This document shows, one piece after another, positions 44,174-52,382 of a stretch of DNA of 64,000 nt (its first letter is position 1; each line of letters begins with the position of its first letter). The stretch is taken from contig NZ_KI519454.1 in assembly GCF_000482545.1 (NCBI RefSeq), positions 2,020,954 through 2,084,953 on the forward strand. Direction: 5' to 3'. The translations under genes and the position numbers were made by a program. The notes under the pieces were generated by a model. That model saw nothing but the letters and a program-made list of their open reading frames with translations. It did no database searches and had not been told where the DNA came from. The DNA is from Arthrobacter sp. 35W. GTDB lineage: Bacteria; Actinomycetota; Actinomycetes; Actinomycetales; Micrococcaceae.

Positions 44174-47100
44174 TCAGCTGGTGATTTCGATGTCGTCGAC
44201 GAAGATGCGCCCCGTCGGCCGGGCCGTGAGGGAGAAAATGATCCGTTGGATAGATCCAGGATCAAAGGAGGCGTTGGCCGCCGTGAAAGCGTCCATCGGG
44301 ATCCTGATGGACCGCATCGGGCACAGCCCCGCCGCGGCGGGGCGGACATCGGGGTACGGGATGGCACCAATGGCACCGGCGCGCACGGTGGCCTGCTGGC
44401 CGCCGTCGTCGAGGGTCACCAACAGATCAGCGGCGGCGCCGGCCGGGTTGAGTGAGTCATCCGGGTAGAACTGGCCCACCCGGAACGAGAGGGCACCGTC
44501 TGGGGTTGCGGCCAGCCCGCCCGCAGCGGTGCTGTACCGGACATCCGCCGCCATTGGCGGGTTCCACGCGAGTTCGGTGCTTTGCGTCTCATGGGGCGTG
44601 GCCGCCCCGGAGGCGGTGTGCTGGACATCGTCCCAGAAAAGCAGCCCGGCCCCCTCCGCCGTGGCGGGCAGCGTCAGGCTGTTCGCCGTCTTGTCCAGCG
44701 GCTGGGCGGCCAGCGCCGCCTGTTCGTCCGGATCGCCGAAATTGTCGATGACCGTGCGCGGCTCGTGCCGGTGCTGGACGTACACCTCCAGCTGGCGGAG
44801 GGATTCCGGCAGCACCGTGCCTTCCAGATAGCCCGCATAAGCGTGCCTGGTGAACAGCACGTCCTGGAAGAAGGCGTTGATCAGGGTGCGCGCAATGTTC
44901 TCGTGCTCCGACGGCGGCAGGGCGGCATCCGCCCACCCTGCCTCGAAGGTATCGCCGTTCTGGAGCCAGACCCTATTGAAGGCATTGTGCCGGGCACCGT
45001 AGATCCAGGTGTGGGACTTGGGCGAGAAGGCCCGGTCGTAGATCCTGAAACCGTTCAGCCACTCCGACCCCAACAGCGAACGGCTGAGCAGGTCCATTGA
45101 TCCGAGGATCTGCACGTACTTGGCGTCCCGGAGGCTGACCTCGGTGCGGTAGTTGGTGGGCGCAATGCTCACCACGGCGCGTATGCCGTAGCCCCGCGCC
45201 CCGCTCGCGTTCAGATGCTGGGCCAGCACCACTCCTTCCCCGCCCATGGAATGCCCCACCAATCCCACCCGTGAGGTGTCCAGTTTCCCCGCAAGGCCGG
45301 GGTCGGAGGCCAGCGCATCGATGGCGTGCAGGATGATCTCGCCCCGGGCGTACTGGTGCGCATCGGTGTGATTGGTTTCCCCGTTCACCACGTCCAAGTT
45401 CAGGCTGAAGACCGCCATCCCCCAGCGGGCCAGATGCCGGCCCAGGTAGTCGTAGCCCAGATAGCTGCCCACCCCTGGCGCCCAATATCCGTGGGCAATG
45501 ACCACCAGCGGGGCCTTCCGGGCGCCGTGTGGCCAGGTCTTGCCGTCGTTGGAGGGAAAGTACAGTTGGCCCTGGATCGGCATGGTGAACGCAGCGCCGT
45601 CAACGCCGGCCGGGACGGGGAAGTCCGCGTACGACTTGGGCCCTTCGCCCGGTTGGCTGAAACCGCCGGTGCCCGACGGCGGGGCGATGGGTTGCACATC
45701 CCTCCCCCGGGCAACTGTTCCGCACAGCAGAGCCGTCGCATGGACGGGGCCGGCCAGCGCCGCAACAGGCACCTGCACCACCGGCTCCGTGGCTTCCACG
45801 CTGCCCAGCTGCACGGCACCGCTCCAGACGGTGATGCGGGCCCCCGGGGTCACATGGCTGACCCACACCATGCGGTCCCCCGTGGCGACGGGTTCCAGAA
45901 TGCGTGGCACTCCCGGCTCGGCCACGCCCACTTCGACGGGAGGGCTTGAGGGCAGGCTGGGGACGCCGCCGACCACCTGGGTGGCGGTGATGGCCATGTG
46001 GGCCGCAACGTTCACCGGAACCTCGACGCTGCTCCGCTCCCCGGCCCAGGCGGCGCCCACCGGGATGCCATCGGCAAAGACCCGCACGAGCGCCCCCTGA
46101 TGCAGATTCGCCACGAGGACGCCCGCACCGCAGCGGTTCACCGGCGGCACCACCACCGGCGGGAGGACCACAGCGGGACCCGGCAGCACCGTGACGGGGT
46201 CCGATTCCACCGCGACGGTGCACAGGGTCTGCACCACTGTGACGACATTGCCGGGCGCCAGCGGCGCGTTCAGGCCAAACTCCGGATTCTCGCTGGTGGC
46301 GGCTGGGCCGAATTCCTCGAAATCGCTGTGTTCATCCGGACGGATCCGGACCACCACCGTGGCGTTGGCAATCTGGTTGCCAACCCGGATGGTGCGGTCC
46401 CCGGCCACCAGGGCCGGAAGGACAACCGGCTTGATCCGCTCGTCCGGGGGGACCACCGGCACCCAGTCGCTGGGCGGTCCATCCCCGCTGCACTGGGCCG
46501 AGTCCCAATAGGGCACTGCGCGCACCTGCCGCCCGGCCACCAAGTCGCTGCCAATCCAGGCGTTGACGGCGGCTTCACAAGAGCACAGGTTGCCCAGCTC
46601 ATCCGTGCCCATCTCGAAGCGCACCCTGGCCCCTGGCGTGAGGTTCCTGACGGGCACCATGCGTTGGCAGCCAAACAGTGGTCCAAGAACCTGCGGCTTT
46701 TCCAACCTTGTCCGGCCGGTGACCGGCGCGCTGGAGGAGGGCCCTGGCTGGCCGCAAACCACCATCCGGGCACCCAGCACATCAGCACCCTTGCCCTGGT
46801 TGGCGGACAGGTCAACGTCCACGCAGGCCGTGCCGGCGCCGTCGGCGGTCCCCGTGCCCACCATGCCGCCGGTGGACTGGAGGACCAGTTCGACAACGGC
46901 GCCGGGAACCAGCCCCGACACGTGCACGCACTGGCGGCACGTGCCCACCTCCTCCGGCAGCCGGGGGGATGTGGCCGGGGGAAGCAGGGCCTCCTCCACC
47001 TCCACGTCCGCGGACCACGGGGTGAATCCCGATCCGGCATCCTGCCTGGCCCTCAGAACCGCCCGGCCGGCCAGCGGTGGCACCGCCAGTTGCACCGATG

Positions 47101-47242
47101 ATCCGGAGGCAATGGCGCTGTATTCCGTGCCGTCAACGGAGACCACCAGCTGCGCCCCGGGCACCAGGCGTTCAACAAGGACTGACGTAGTGCACTGTGC
47201 GATCCGTTCGTGGATCACCGGCACGAGGGTAGCGGCCACCAC
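44174..47242 (-). CDS. Large multidomain protein: six beta-domain repeats plus alpha/beta hydrolase
   Basis: A 1022-residue protein. Residues about 10-510 contain six repeats of 70-90 residues with a shared pattern V..L.PGA.V.V.....G....V.VP.LV.G (examples VLVERLVPGAQLVVSVDG, VHVSGLVPGAVVELVLQS, VPVRNLTPGARVRFEMG, VWVSHVTPGARITVWSG). They look like Ig-/carrier-type domains. Residues about 545-815 are an alpha/beta hydrolase: oxyanion region VVIAHGYW, nucleophile VGLVGHSMGGEG, Asp in GSMDLLS and His in GARHNAFNR, akin to PET-hydrolase/chlorophyllase-type enzymes. The C-terminal 200 residues form another beta domain ending in IFVDDIEITS. There is no obvious signal peptide. Start GTG 47242 is provisional. 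Confidence 0.8.
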   Translation of the reverse strand: MVAATLVPVIHERIAQCTTSVLVERLVPGAQLVVSVDGTEYSAIASGSSVQLAVPPLAGRAVLRARQDAGSGFTPWSADVEVEEALLPPATSPRLPEEVGTCRQCVHVSGLVPGAVVELVLQSTGGMVGTGTADGAGTACVDVDLSANQGKGADVLGARMVVCGQPGPSSSAPVTGRTRLEKPQVLGPLFGCQRMVPVRNLTPGARVRFEMGTDELGNLCSCEAAVNAWIGSDLVAGRQVRAVPYWDSAQCSGDGPPSDWVPVVPPDERIKPVVLPALVAGDRTIRVGNQIANATVVVRIRPDEHSDFEEFGPAATSENPEFGLNAPLAPGNVVTVVQTLCTVAVESDPVTVLPGPAVVLPPVVVPPVNRCGAGVLVANLHQGALVRVFADGIPVGAAWAGERSSVEVPVNVAAHMAITATQVVGGVPSLPSSPPVEVGVAEPGVPRILEPVATGDRMVWVSHVTPGARITVWSGAVQLGSVEATEPVVQVPVAALAGPVHATALLCGTVARGRDVQPIAPPSGTGGFSQPGEGPKSYADFPVPAGVDGAAFTMPIQGQLYFPSNDGKTWPHGARKAPLVVIAHGYWAPGVGSYLGYDYLGRHLARWGMAVFSLNLDVVNGETNHTDAHQYARGEIILHAIDALASDPGLAGKLDTSRVGLVGHSMGGEGVVLAQHLNASGARGYGIRAVVSIAPTNYRTEVSLRDAKYVQILGSMDLLSRSLLGSEWLNGFRIYDRAFSPKSHTWIYGARHNAFNRVWLQNGDTFEAGWADAALPPSEHENIARTLINAFFQDVLFTRHAYAGYLEGTVLPESLRQLEVYVQHRHEPRTVIDNFGDPDEQAALAAQPLDKTANSLTLPATAEGAGLLFWDDVQHTASGAATPHETQSTELAWNPPMAADVRYSTAAGGLAATPDGALSFRVGQFYPDDSLNPAGAAADLLVTLDDGGQQATVRAGAIGAIPYPDVRPAAAGLCPMRSIRIPMDAFTAANASFDPGSIQRIIFSLTARPTGRIFVDDIEITS

Positions 47243-47564
47243 ACGTCCACTTTCGCTGGTCCAACACCATCGATCTGTTCTGGAACAACCACCGGCCCCG
47301 GAACGCGGGACCGGCCGATTGGTGCTCGAATTCTACGCCGGGCACGGTGCTGCGGACAGGGACGGCCCGCATCTCGGTGCCCGCCCGGCTCGCGGCCCGG
47401 CACGCGGGCGCCACTTCTTCGCCGCAGACTGGCTCTGCTCCGTCGTCGGCGCCATGGAAAAGGGCGTATCCCACATTCGGCAACCGATTCCCGACACACA
47501 CCGTGGCGGCGGTTTTCCATGAGGCAACACGAGGCCTTGACCTTGGCCCGAGCGTCCCCATAGC
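47243..47564. other. Divergent intergenic region between the hydrolase and the STAND ATPase genes
   Basis: About 320 nt with no supported gene. It must hold the promoters of both divergent genes, but I could not pick a convincing -35/-10 pair. Sequence composition shifts from high GC on the left to less GC-rich on the right, which may mark the edge of the transferred ATPase cassette. Confidence 0.45.
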
Positions 47565-49985
47565 ATGAGCAAACTATCGCCGATCCGGTGCGATGTGGGG
47601 CGTCTTGGGGTGTCTGTGAATCGCAATATTGTCGGCGGACTGTATGGCCGTGACGCTGAGTTGGCGCTGATCAGCCGGACACTTGAGCGCGTAAGCAGAC
47701 GAGACGCAGGTCCCGCAGGAGCGGTGATCATGCTCAGCGGCACTAGCGGAGCAGGAAAATCTGCACTCGCCGAGGCCGTACTGATGGCAGCGGAGCAACT
47801 GGGGTACATCTGCGTCCGCACGGCATGCGAACCCTTTCACGAAGGAATGAGCTACTTCCCGGTCAGGGAACTCGTACGACAGATGGCGGACGGCCGCCCC
47901 GTGGGAGATGTTGTCGCCGGGCAGTTCGGCGCCGGTTCGCCCGAGGTCGAGATGGCGGCTGTCAGTGAATCGATCTCTGCCGACCCGTCAAGCCGCAGAG
48001 AGGCCATCGTTGCCACGTTCACCAACGTGATCATGGGCGACTATCGCAAAGCCGGCTCCTCGCCGAAGCTGCTCTTCATCGATGACCTGGAACATTTGGA
48101 CGTTGGCAGCGCCGATGCACTGATCTGCTTGGTCTCGCGCCTCAGCGAAGGCCCAGTCGTCATTCTCGGGGCCTTTCGCTCCGACCGGGTGGCGGAGCCG
48201 GCGCACCCGGTCCGTCCCGTCATCGCTTCGGCGCGGCGTATGGAAGGGATCTACCAGAAACACGAGATCCGGGGCTTCGACAGCACCGGCTTCGGAGCGC
48301 TCGTGGAGTCTCTGCTCGGAGGCCCCACGAACCTGCCTGAGGCGGTCACAAAGAAGCTCTACGAAGAGACCGAAGGCAATCCGCTCTTTACCCGAGAACT
48401 GATCCGGATGCTCTGCTCCCCTGACCCTAGGTCGGGCCGTGTCTCGCTGAGCCAGACCAACGATGTCTGGCTCTTCGACGGCGACATTGGATCATGGGAC
48501 ATCCCCGACTCTGTAGAAGAGGTCATCGCCTCCCGATTGAACTTGCTCGCCGTGGACGAACGGCACGAGCTTGAGCTCGCGGCCGTAGTTGGGCGGCGGT
48601 TCGCCTTCGCCGTGCTCCACGGGCTGATGGAGGCAGGCGAGGACGAACTGCTGCAGGATCTGGAGAAATTTCTAGACGTCGACTTGATTCGGGAGCTCCA
48701 GACAAGCGACGAGTCCTTTGAGTTCTCGCACGGCAAGATCCGCGATGTGCTCTATTCGCAGCTAAGTGGATTGCGTAGGCGCCGTCTTCACGCTCAGGTC
48801 GCCGAGGTCATCTCCAATCTGCGAGCGAGCTCGAACGAGGACTGGGACGCTTTGATCGGCGAGCACCTGTATCTGGCCGCCAAGCACGCGGATGCCTTCC
48901 CGTACCTGCTCCGGGCGGCACGCAACGCGCAGGCCACCGGGGCGTCATCCGAGGCCGCCGCACTGTTCGGCAAAGTGTTGGAGTCCTCGGACGGAGTCGT
49001 ATTCGGCGGAGACGACTCCAGGGCTTCAATCCAGCTTGAGCTTGTGAACGCCTGTTTGAGCGCGAGCGAGGTTGCAGACGCCGGGCGTTTGCTCTCACAG
49101 CTGACTGGCGCAGAGAATCCCGCCTCAATCCGAGCTGTGGCGCTTGGTTTGTTGGGCGATGTGCTCCTATTCGAAGGGGAAGTCGACCAGGCGCTTGAGG
49201 CCTACGAAGAGAGTCGACGGTTGGCCGAGGCGCTCGATGACACCGAAGCTCTGTGCCAAGTGCTGTGTGATTTGGCCGAACTCCACGGACGCCAGTACGA
49301 GCGGCAGGCGGGTATTTCACCAACCAGTGCAGAGAATCATCGGATCCAGTACGTCGCGCACGTCGACAAAGCGTTCGCGATGCATGGGAATCTAGCGCCC
49401 GGCCCCCTGCGGGCCCGGGCGCTGCGGAACAAGGCGAAACTCTCACGAGTGTCCGGCGATCTCTCGGTTGCAGAGAGCCTTTACCGGCAGGCCATCGACA
49501 CTGTGGACAGCCGCGTGGCGAGCCACCGGTTCCTCATTCCCTATGCGAAGACGCTGCGGCGGGCGGGCAAGGCCGACGAGGCGCTCGGACACATCGAGCG
49601 TGTCATCTCGTGGAGCACGCAGGTCGGTTCGGCCCGGTCCCAGGCAATTGGCTGGCAGTATAAGGCGACATTCCTCATGACTCTCGCGAAGGATGACGAG
49701 GCATTCTCCGAGGCGAATGCGACGGCGGAGCGCGCCCTGCGCGGGCACCAATCAATTGGCTACGTCCAGGGTATTCGCGAGACCGAGATCGTGCTCGGTG
49801 AGATCGCGCTGAGAACCGGTGATCTGGAGTGCGCGCTCGAGTGGTTCACGTCGGCCACAGACGCGCGGGACCTCGTGCGCAACGAGCTGATGGAGGTGAT
49901 CGCGATCGAGCTCGACGCCAATGGCGAGGAGGATCGCGCGGCCTTGATCCGCGATGCGATCAAGGCCGAGGCAGTCACCGCATGA
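47565..49985 (+). CDS. STAND-type P-loop ATPase with TPR-like helical repeats
   Basis: An 806-residue predicted ATPase. After YGRDAELALI, the usual lead-in of AAA_16 modules, come Walker A GTSGAGKSAL (near 60) and Walker B KLLFIDDLEHLD (near 168), a sensor Arg segment ILGAFRSDRVAEP, and a winged-helix-like part (DSVEEVIASRLNLLAVDERHE). The C-terminal half is helical TPR-like repeats (ALEAYEESRRLAEALDD, VAESLYRQAIDTVDSR, DEALGHIERVISW). There is no cyclase, kinase or HTH effector domain, unlike LuxR- or adenylate-cyclase-linked relatives. The start is not certain (GTG at 47610 or 47616 would also serve). Codon use is less GC-rich than flanking genes. Its stop overlaps the next start (ATGA). 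Confidence 0.85.
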   Translation: MSKLSPIRCDVGRLGVSVNRNIVGGLYGRDAELALISRTLERVSRRDAGPAGAVIMLSGTSGAGKSALAEAVLMAAEQLGYICVRTACEPFHEGMSYFPVRELVRQMADGRPVGDVVAGQFGAGSPEVEMAAVSESISADPSSRREAIVATFTNVIMGDYRKAGSSPKLLFIDDLEHLDVGSADALICLVSRLSEGPVVILGAFRSDRVAEPAHPVRPVIASARRMEGIYQKHEIRGFDSTGFGALVESLLGGPTNLPEAVTKKLYEETEGNPLFTRELIRMLCSPDPRSGRVSLSQTNDVWLFDGDIGSWDIPDSVEEVIASRLNLLAVDERHELELAAVVGRRFAFAVLHGLMEAGEDELLQDLEKFLDVDLIRELQTSDESFEFSHGKIRDVLYSQLSGLRRRRLHAQVAEVISNLRASSNEDWDALIGEHLYLAAKHADAFPYLLRAARNAQATGASSEAAALFGKVLESSDGVVFGGDDSRASIQLELVNACLSASEVADAGRLLSQLTGAENPASIRAVALGLLGDVLLFEGEVDQALEAYEESRRLAEALDDTEALCQVLCDLAELHGRQYERQAGISPTSAENHRIQYVAHVDKAFAMHGNLAPGPLRARALRNKAKLSRVSGDLSVAESLYRQAIDTVDSRVASHRFLIPYAKTLRRAGKADEALGHIERVISWSTQVGSARSQAIGWQYKATFLMTLAKDDEAFSEANATAERALRGHQSIGYVQGIRETEIVLGEIALRTGDLECALEWFTSATDARDLVRNELMEVIAIELDANGEEDRAALIRDAIKAEAVTA

Positions 49986-50863
49986 GGCAACGCTGGGCGA
50001 AGCTCCATTCGACGAGCCTCCCCGCGCTGATTGTCATCGCTGTCATTTTCGTGGTCGGGATGACCATGTGGGCCCTCGGCCCCTCTGAGGGCAACAAGTT
50101 CTCAGACCTAGGCATAAATCTCGGAGTCGGCGCCGTTCTCGGCGTCGCCGTGCTGTATGTGGAGGCACTCGTCGGGCGGGCAGAAGCGGAGCGAGAGCGC
50201 CGTTCCGCCGAGGAGCAGCGTTTCGTACAGACCCTCATTGCAGCTCCGGACTTGACGGAGATCCGCATGCCCGGACGGAATCTGGCAGGCATCATCCTTG
50301 CCGGGCGCGATCTAAGCGGTGGCGATCTCTCTTCGACCGATCTCACCCGCGCAGACCTGAGAAAGACAAATCTGGCGCGGGTCGACCTCAGCGGCTCCAG
50401 TTCGGTCGGTCTGAATCTGCACGGCGCGACCGTCGACGCACTCAAGGCACGGGATGTGGACTGGACTGCGTCGAATCTCGCTCGTATTGCCGGTTCAGAT
50501 GCCGATTTTACTGACGCTCGGATCGCCGATTCGTCCTTCGCGGACGTCCGGCTTCCACGAGCCGTGCTCGACCGTGCAGACTTGGAGCGAGCGGATCTGC
50601 GCCGTGCCGATCTCTCGGACTGCAGGGGTACCGCCGTCGTTCTTCGCGGGACGGATCTACGAGCCGCCAGTTTGCGTGGAGGTCGACTGAAGGACGCCGA
50701 CCTGCGCGATGCCGATCTTCGGGCCGCCGACCTGCGGAATGCGACGCTCGAGACCCCCGACCTGCGCGGCGCTGACCTCCGCGACTGCAACGTCGAAGGA
50801 CTCGTCCTGCGCGAACCAATCGTCGACGATCGAACCCAACTGCCCGTCCTGCCTCACACCTGA
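49982..50863 (+). CDS. Membrane-anchored pentapeptide-repeat protein
   Basis: A 293-residue protein, coupled to the STAND ATPase by an ATGA overlap. It has two predicted membrane helices (13-32 LPALIVIAVIFVVGMTMWAL; 43-64), then a charged helix (GRAEAERERRSAEEQRFVQ), then about 35 pentapeptide repeats of the A(D/N)Lxx type from residue 90 onward (DLSGGDLSSTDLTRADLRKT, RADLERADLRRADLSD, DLRDADLRAADLRNATLETP). Such repeats fold into a right-handed quadrilateral beta-helix on the cytosolic side. Role is unknown: possible scaffold or DNA-mimic as in Qnr/MfpA proteins, or the effector of the ATPase. Confidence 0.9.
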   Translation: MRQRWAKLHSTSLPALIVIAVIFVVGMTMWALGPSEGNKFSDLGINLGVGAVLGVAVLYVEALVGRAEAERERRSAEEQRFVQTLIAAPDLTEIRMPGRNLAGIILAGRDLSGGDLSSTDLTRADLRKTNLARVDLSGSSSVGLNLHGATVDALKARDVDWTASNLARIAGSDADFTDARIADSSFADVRLPRAVLDRADLERADLRRADLSDCRGTAVVLRGTDLRAASLRGGRLKDADLRDADLRAADLRNATLETPDLRGADLRDCNVEGLVLREPIVDDRTQLPVLPHT

Positions 50864-50900
50864 CCCGACAAGAATCCACCCGCATGAGGAGACCCAACCC

Positions 50901-51710
50901 ATGGCCATGTTCTGCACCGACATCGATGGCACATTGCTCAACCCGGACCGCACGCTGTCCCAGCGCACTATCGAGGCTGTCCGGGCGATCCGTGAGGCGG
51001 GGCACGCCTTCGTGCTGTGTTCTTCGCGCATGCCGGAGTCCATGCGCATCCTCGAGCGGCTGTACGACGGTGCCGATGAACCGCTGATCGCCTACAACGG
51101 CGGACTCGTGCTGTCCCGCTCGGGCACGGTCGTGCACGATGTCGCGATTGTCCCCGAGCACGCCCGCAGGATCGCCGAATACTGCACCGACGTCGACCTG
51201 CATGCGAGCTTCTTCGCCGGTGAGGACTGGCACGTCTGGGGAAACGATCCGTGGACCGCGCGTGAAATCAACAACACCGGGGTATCGCCGCATTCGATGA
51301 CGTCGAAGGAATACATCTCCTCCGGTCGGGTCGATGCGCACCCGCCGCACAAGGTCATGTGCATGGGCGAGCAGTCACTGGTCGACGGGATCGAGGCGCT
51401 CCTGAGCACCGAGCCTGGCGTCGTCACCTACCGTTCGAAAGACACCTACCTCGAGATCGCCAATGCGGCATGCTCGAAAGGCCTTGGCGTCGAGGCCGCC
51501 GCCGAAGAGCTTGGCTACGGCAAGAGCGACTGCTACTTCTTCGGCGACAACTACAACGACATCCCCGCCTTCGCTGCCGTGGGAACCTCCATCGCGGTCG
51601 CGAACGGCAAGCAGGCCGTGCTCGACGCGGCCACTATCACTACCGGCAGCCACCATGACGATGGTGTGGCGGTCTACCTCGAGACTTGGCTCGCCGCGGC
51701 CGGAGCGTGA
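50901..51710 (+). CDS. Cof-type HAD-IIB family sugar-phosphatase
   Basis: A 269-residue HAD hydrolase. Motif I is FCTDIDGTLL, motif II CSSRMPES, motif III/IV lies around KGLGVEAAAEELGYG and FGDNYNDIPAF, with the large C2 cap typical of Cof/YidA. It probably removes phosphate from a sugar phosphate. The ATG at 50901 follows GAGGAG by 9 nt, 37 nt after the pentapeptide gene. Its TGA overlaps the GTG of the PfkB pseudogene, so the pair was once a sugar-phosphate operon. Confidence 0.9.
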   Translation: MAMFCTDIDGTLLNPDRTLSQRTIEAVRAIREAGHAFVLCSSRMPESMRILERLYDGADEPLIAYNGGLVLSRSGTVVHDVAIVPEHARRIAEYCTDVDLHASFFAGEDWHVWGNDPWTAREINNTGVSPHSMTSKEYISSGRVDAHPPHKVMCMGEQSLVDGIEALLSTEPGVVTYRSKDTYLEIANAACSKGLGVEAAAEELGYGKSDCYFFGDNYNDIPAFAAVGTSIAVANGKQAVLDAATITTGSHHDDGVAVYLETWLAAAGA

Positions 51711-52095
51711 TCCGCACAGTAACTCTTAGCCCAGGGTTTGACCGCGAGGGATTGTCGACCGCATCGATCCCGGTGGGGTCGGCTGTGTGATGTCCTGGCG
51801 CGTTCACGCTGCGGGCAAGGGAATGAATGTCGCACGTTTCGCGACGACGCTCGGAGCGCAAGTGCACGCGTACTCGCTCTTCGGCACCCTCGATGAGGAG
51901 AGGTTCCGCGCAGTGGCGGAGGGCGACGGCGTTCTCGTCGATACTTTCGCCGTCCCCGGCCGGACACGAGACAACCTGACGCTTACGAGCGAGGTCCTCG
52001 GTCCGATGGCCAGGCACGCCAGCGGACCGCGACTCGACGCTGTCCCCTCGGAAACAGTCGATCGGCTGGTTTCGCAACTGAACCGTCCCGTTTAG
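51707..52095 (+). pseudogene. PfkB-family (1-phosphofructokinase-like) kinase, frameshifted and truncated
   Basis: The frame starts (M)IRTVTLSPGFDR, the typical FruK/tagatose-kinase N-terminus, from a GTG at 51707 overlapping the HAD stop. Near 51743-51750 the frame is lost by one base and resumes as GIVDRIDPGGVGCVMSWRVH, then AAGKGMNVARFATTLG (sugar-binding GKG motif). It ends at 52095 after about 128 residues against roughly 310 in the family, where IS3-like DNA begins. Both lesions make it non-functional. Confidence 0.88.
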
Positions 52096-52099
52096 TGGA

Positions 52100-52278
52100 G
52101 GTTATTGATCCCCTGAAAGGTCAGAGCCATGCCAGCACCCAGGAAGTACCCCGATGAGTTGCGCCAGCGAGCCATCCGCCTGGTGATGGACTCCAACAAA
52201 GACGCCGAGGCCCGGCTGGCCGAGCTGGAGCGCGAGGTCCGCGAGCTGTGCCGGGCCACCATGCCGGCGTTGGCATGA
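52100..52278 (+). mobile_element. IS3-family orfA remnant with internal deletion
   Basis: From ATG 52129 the translation is MPAPRKYPDELRQRAIRLVM followed by DSNKDAEARLAELEREVREL, CRATMPALA and stop. The first part is the helix-turn-helix start of an IS3-type transposase orfA; the second is its leucine-zipper-like region. The 40 or so residues normally between them are missing, as is orfB. TGATCCCCTGAAAGG near 52106 may be the residual terminal repeat. It truncates the PfkB gene. Confidence 0.75.
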
Positions 52279-52382
52279 GGCCCGGCCCGGCTGCTTTCGG
52301 ACGGATGCAGTGGAATCACGCGGCCCCGTGGCGGAAGCGGCATGGCCTGGGAAAGGCCACAGCTCCCGCCTCGGGGGTACTG

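Noticed and set aside
47172-47561. A 129-codon minus-strand frame in the divergent region before the STAND ATPase
   Set aside because: It overlaps the hydrolase start, has Arg/Pro-rich composition and no ribosome binding site or motif.
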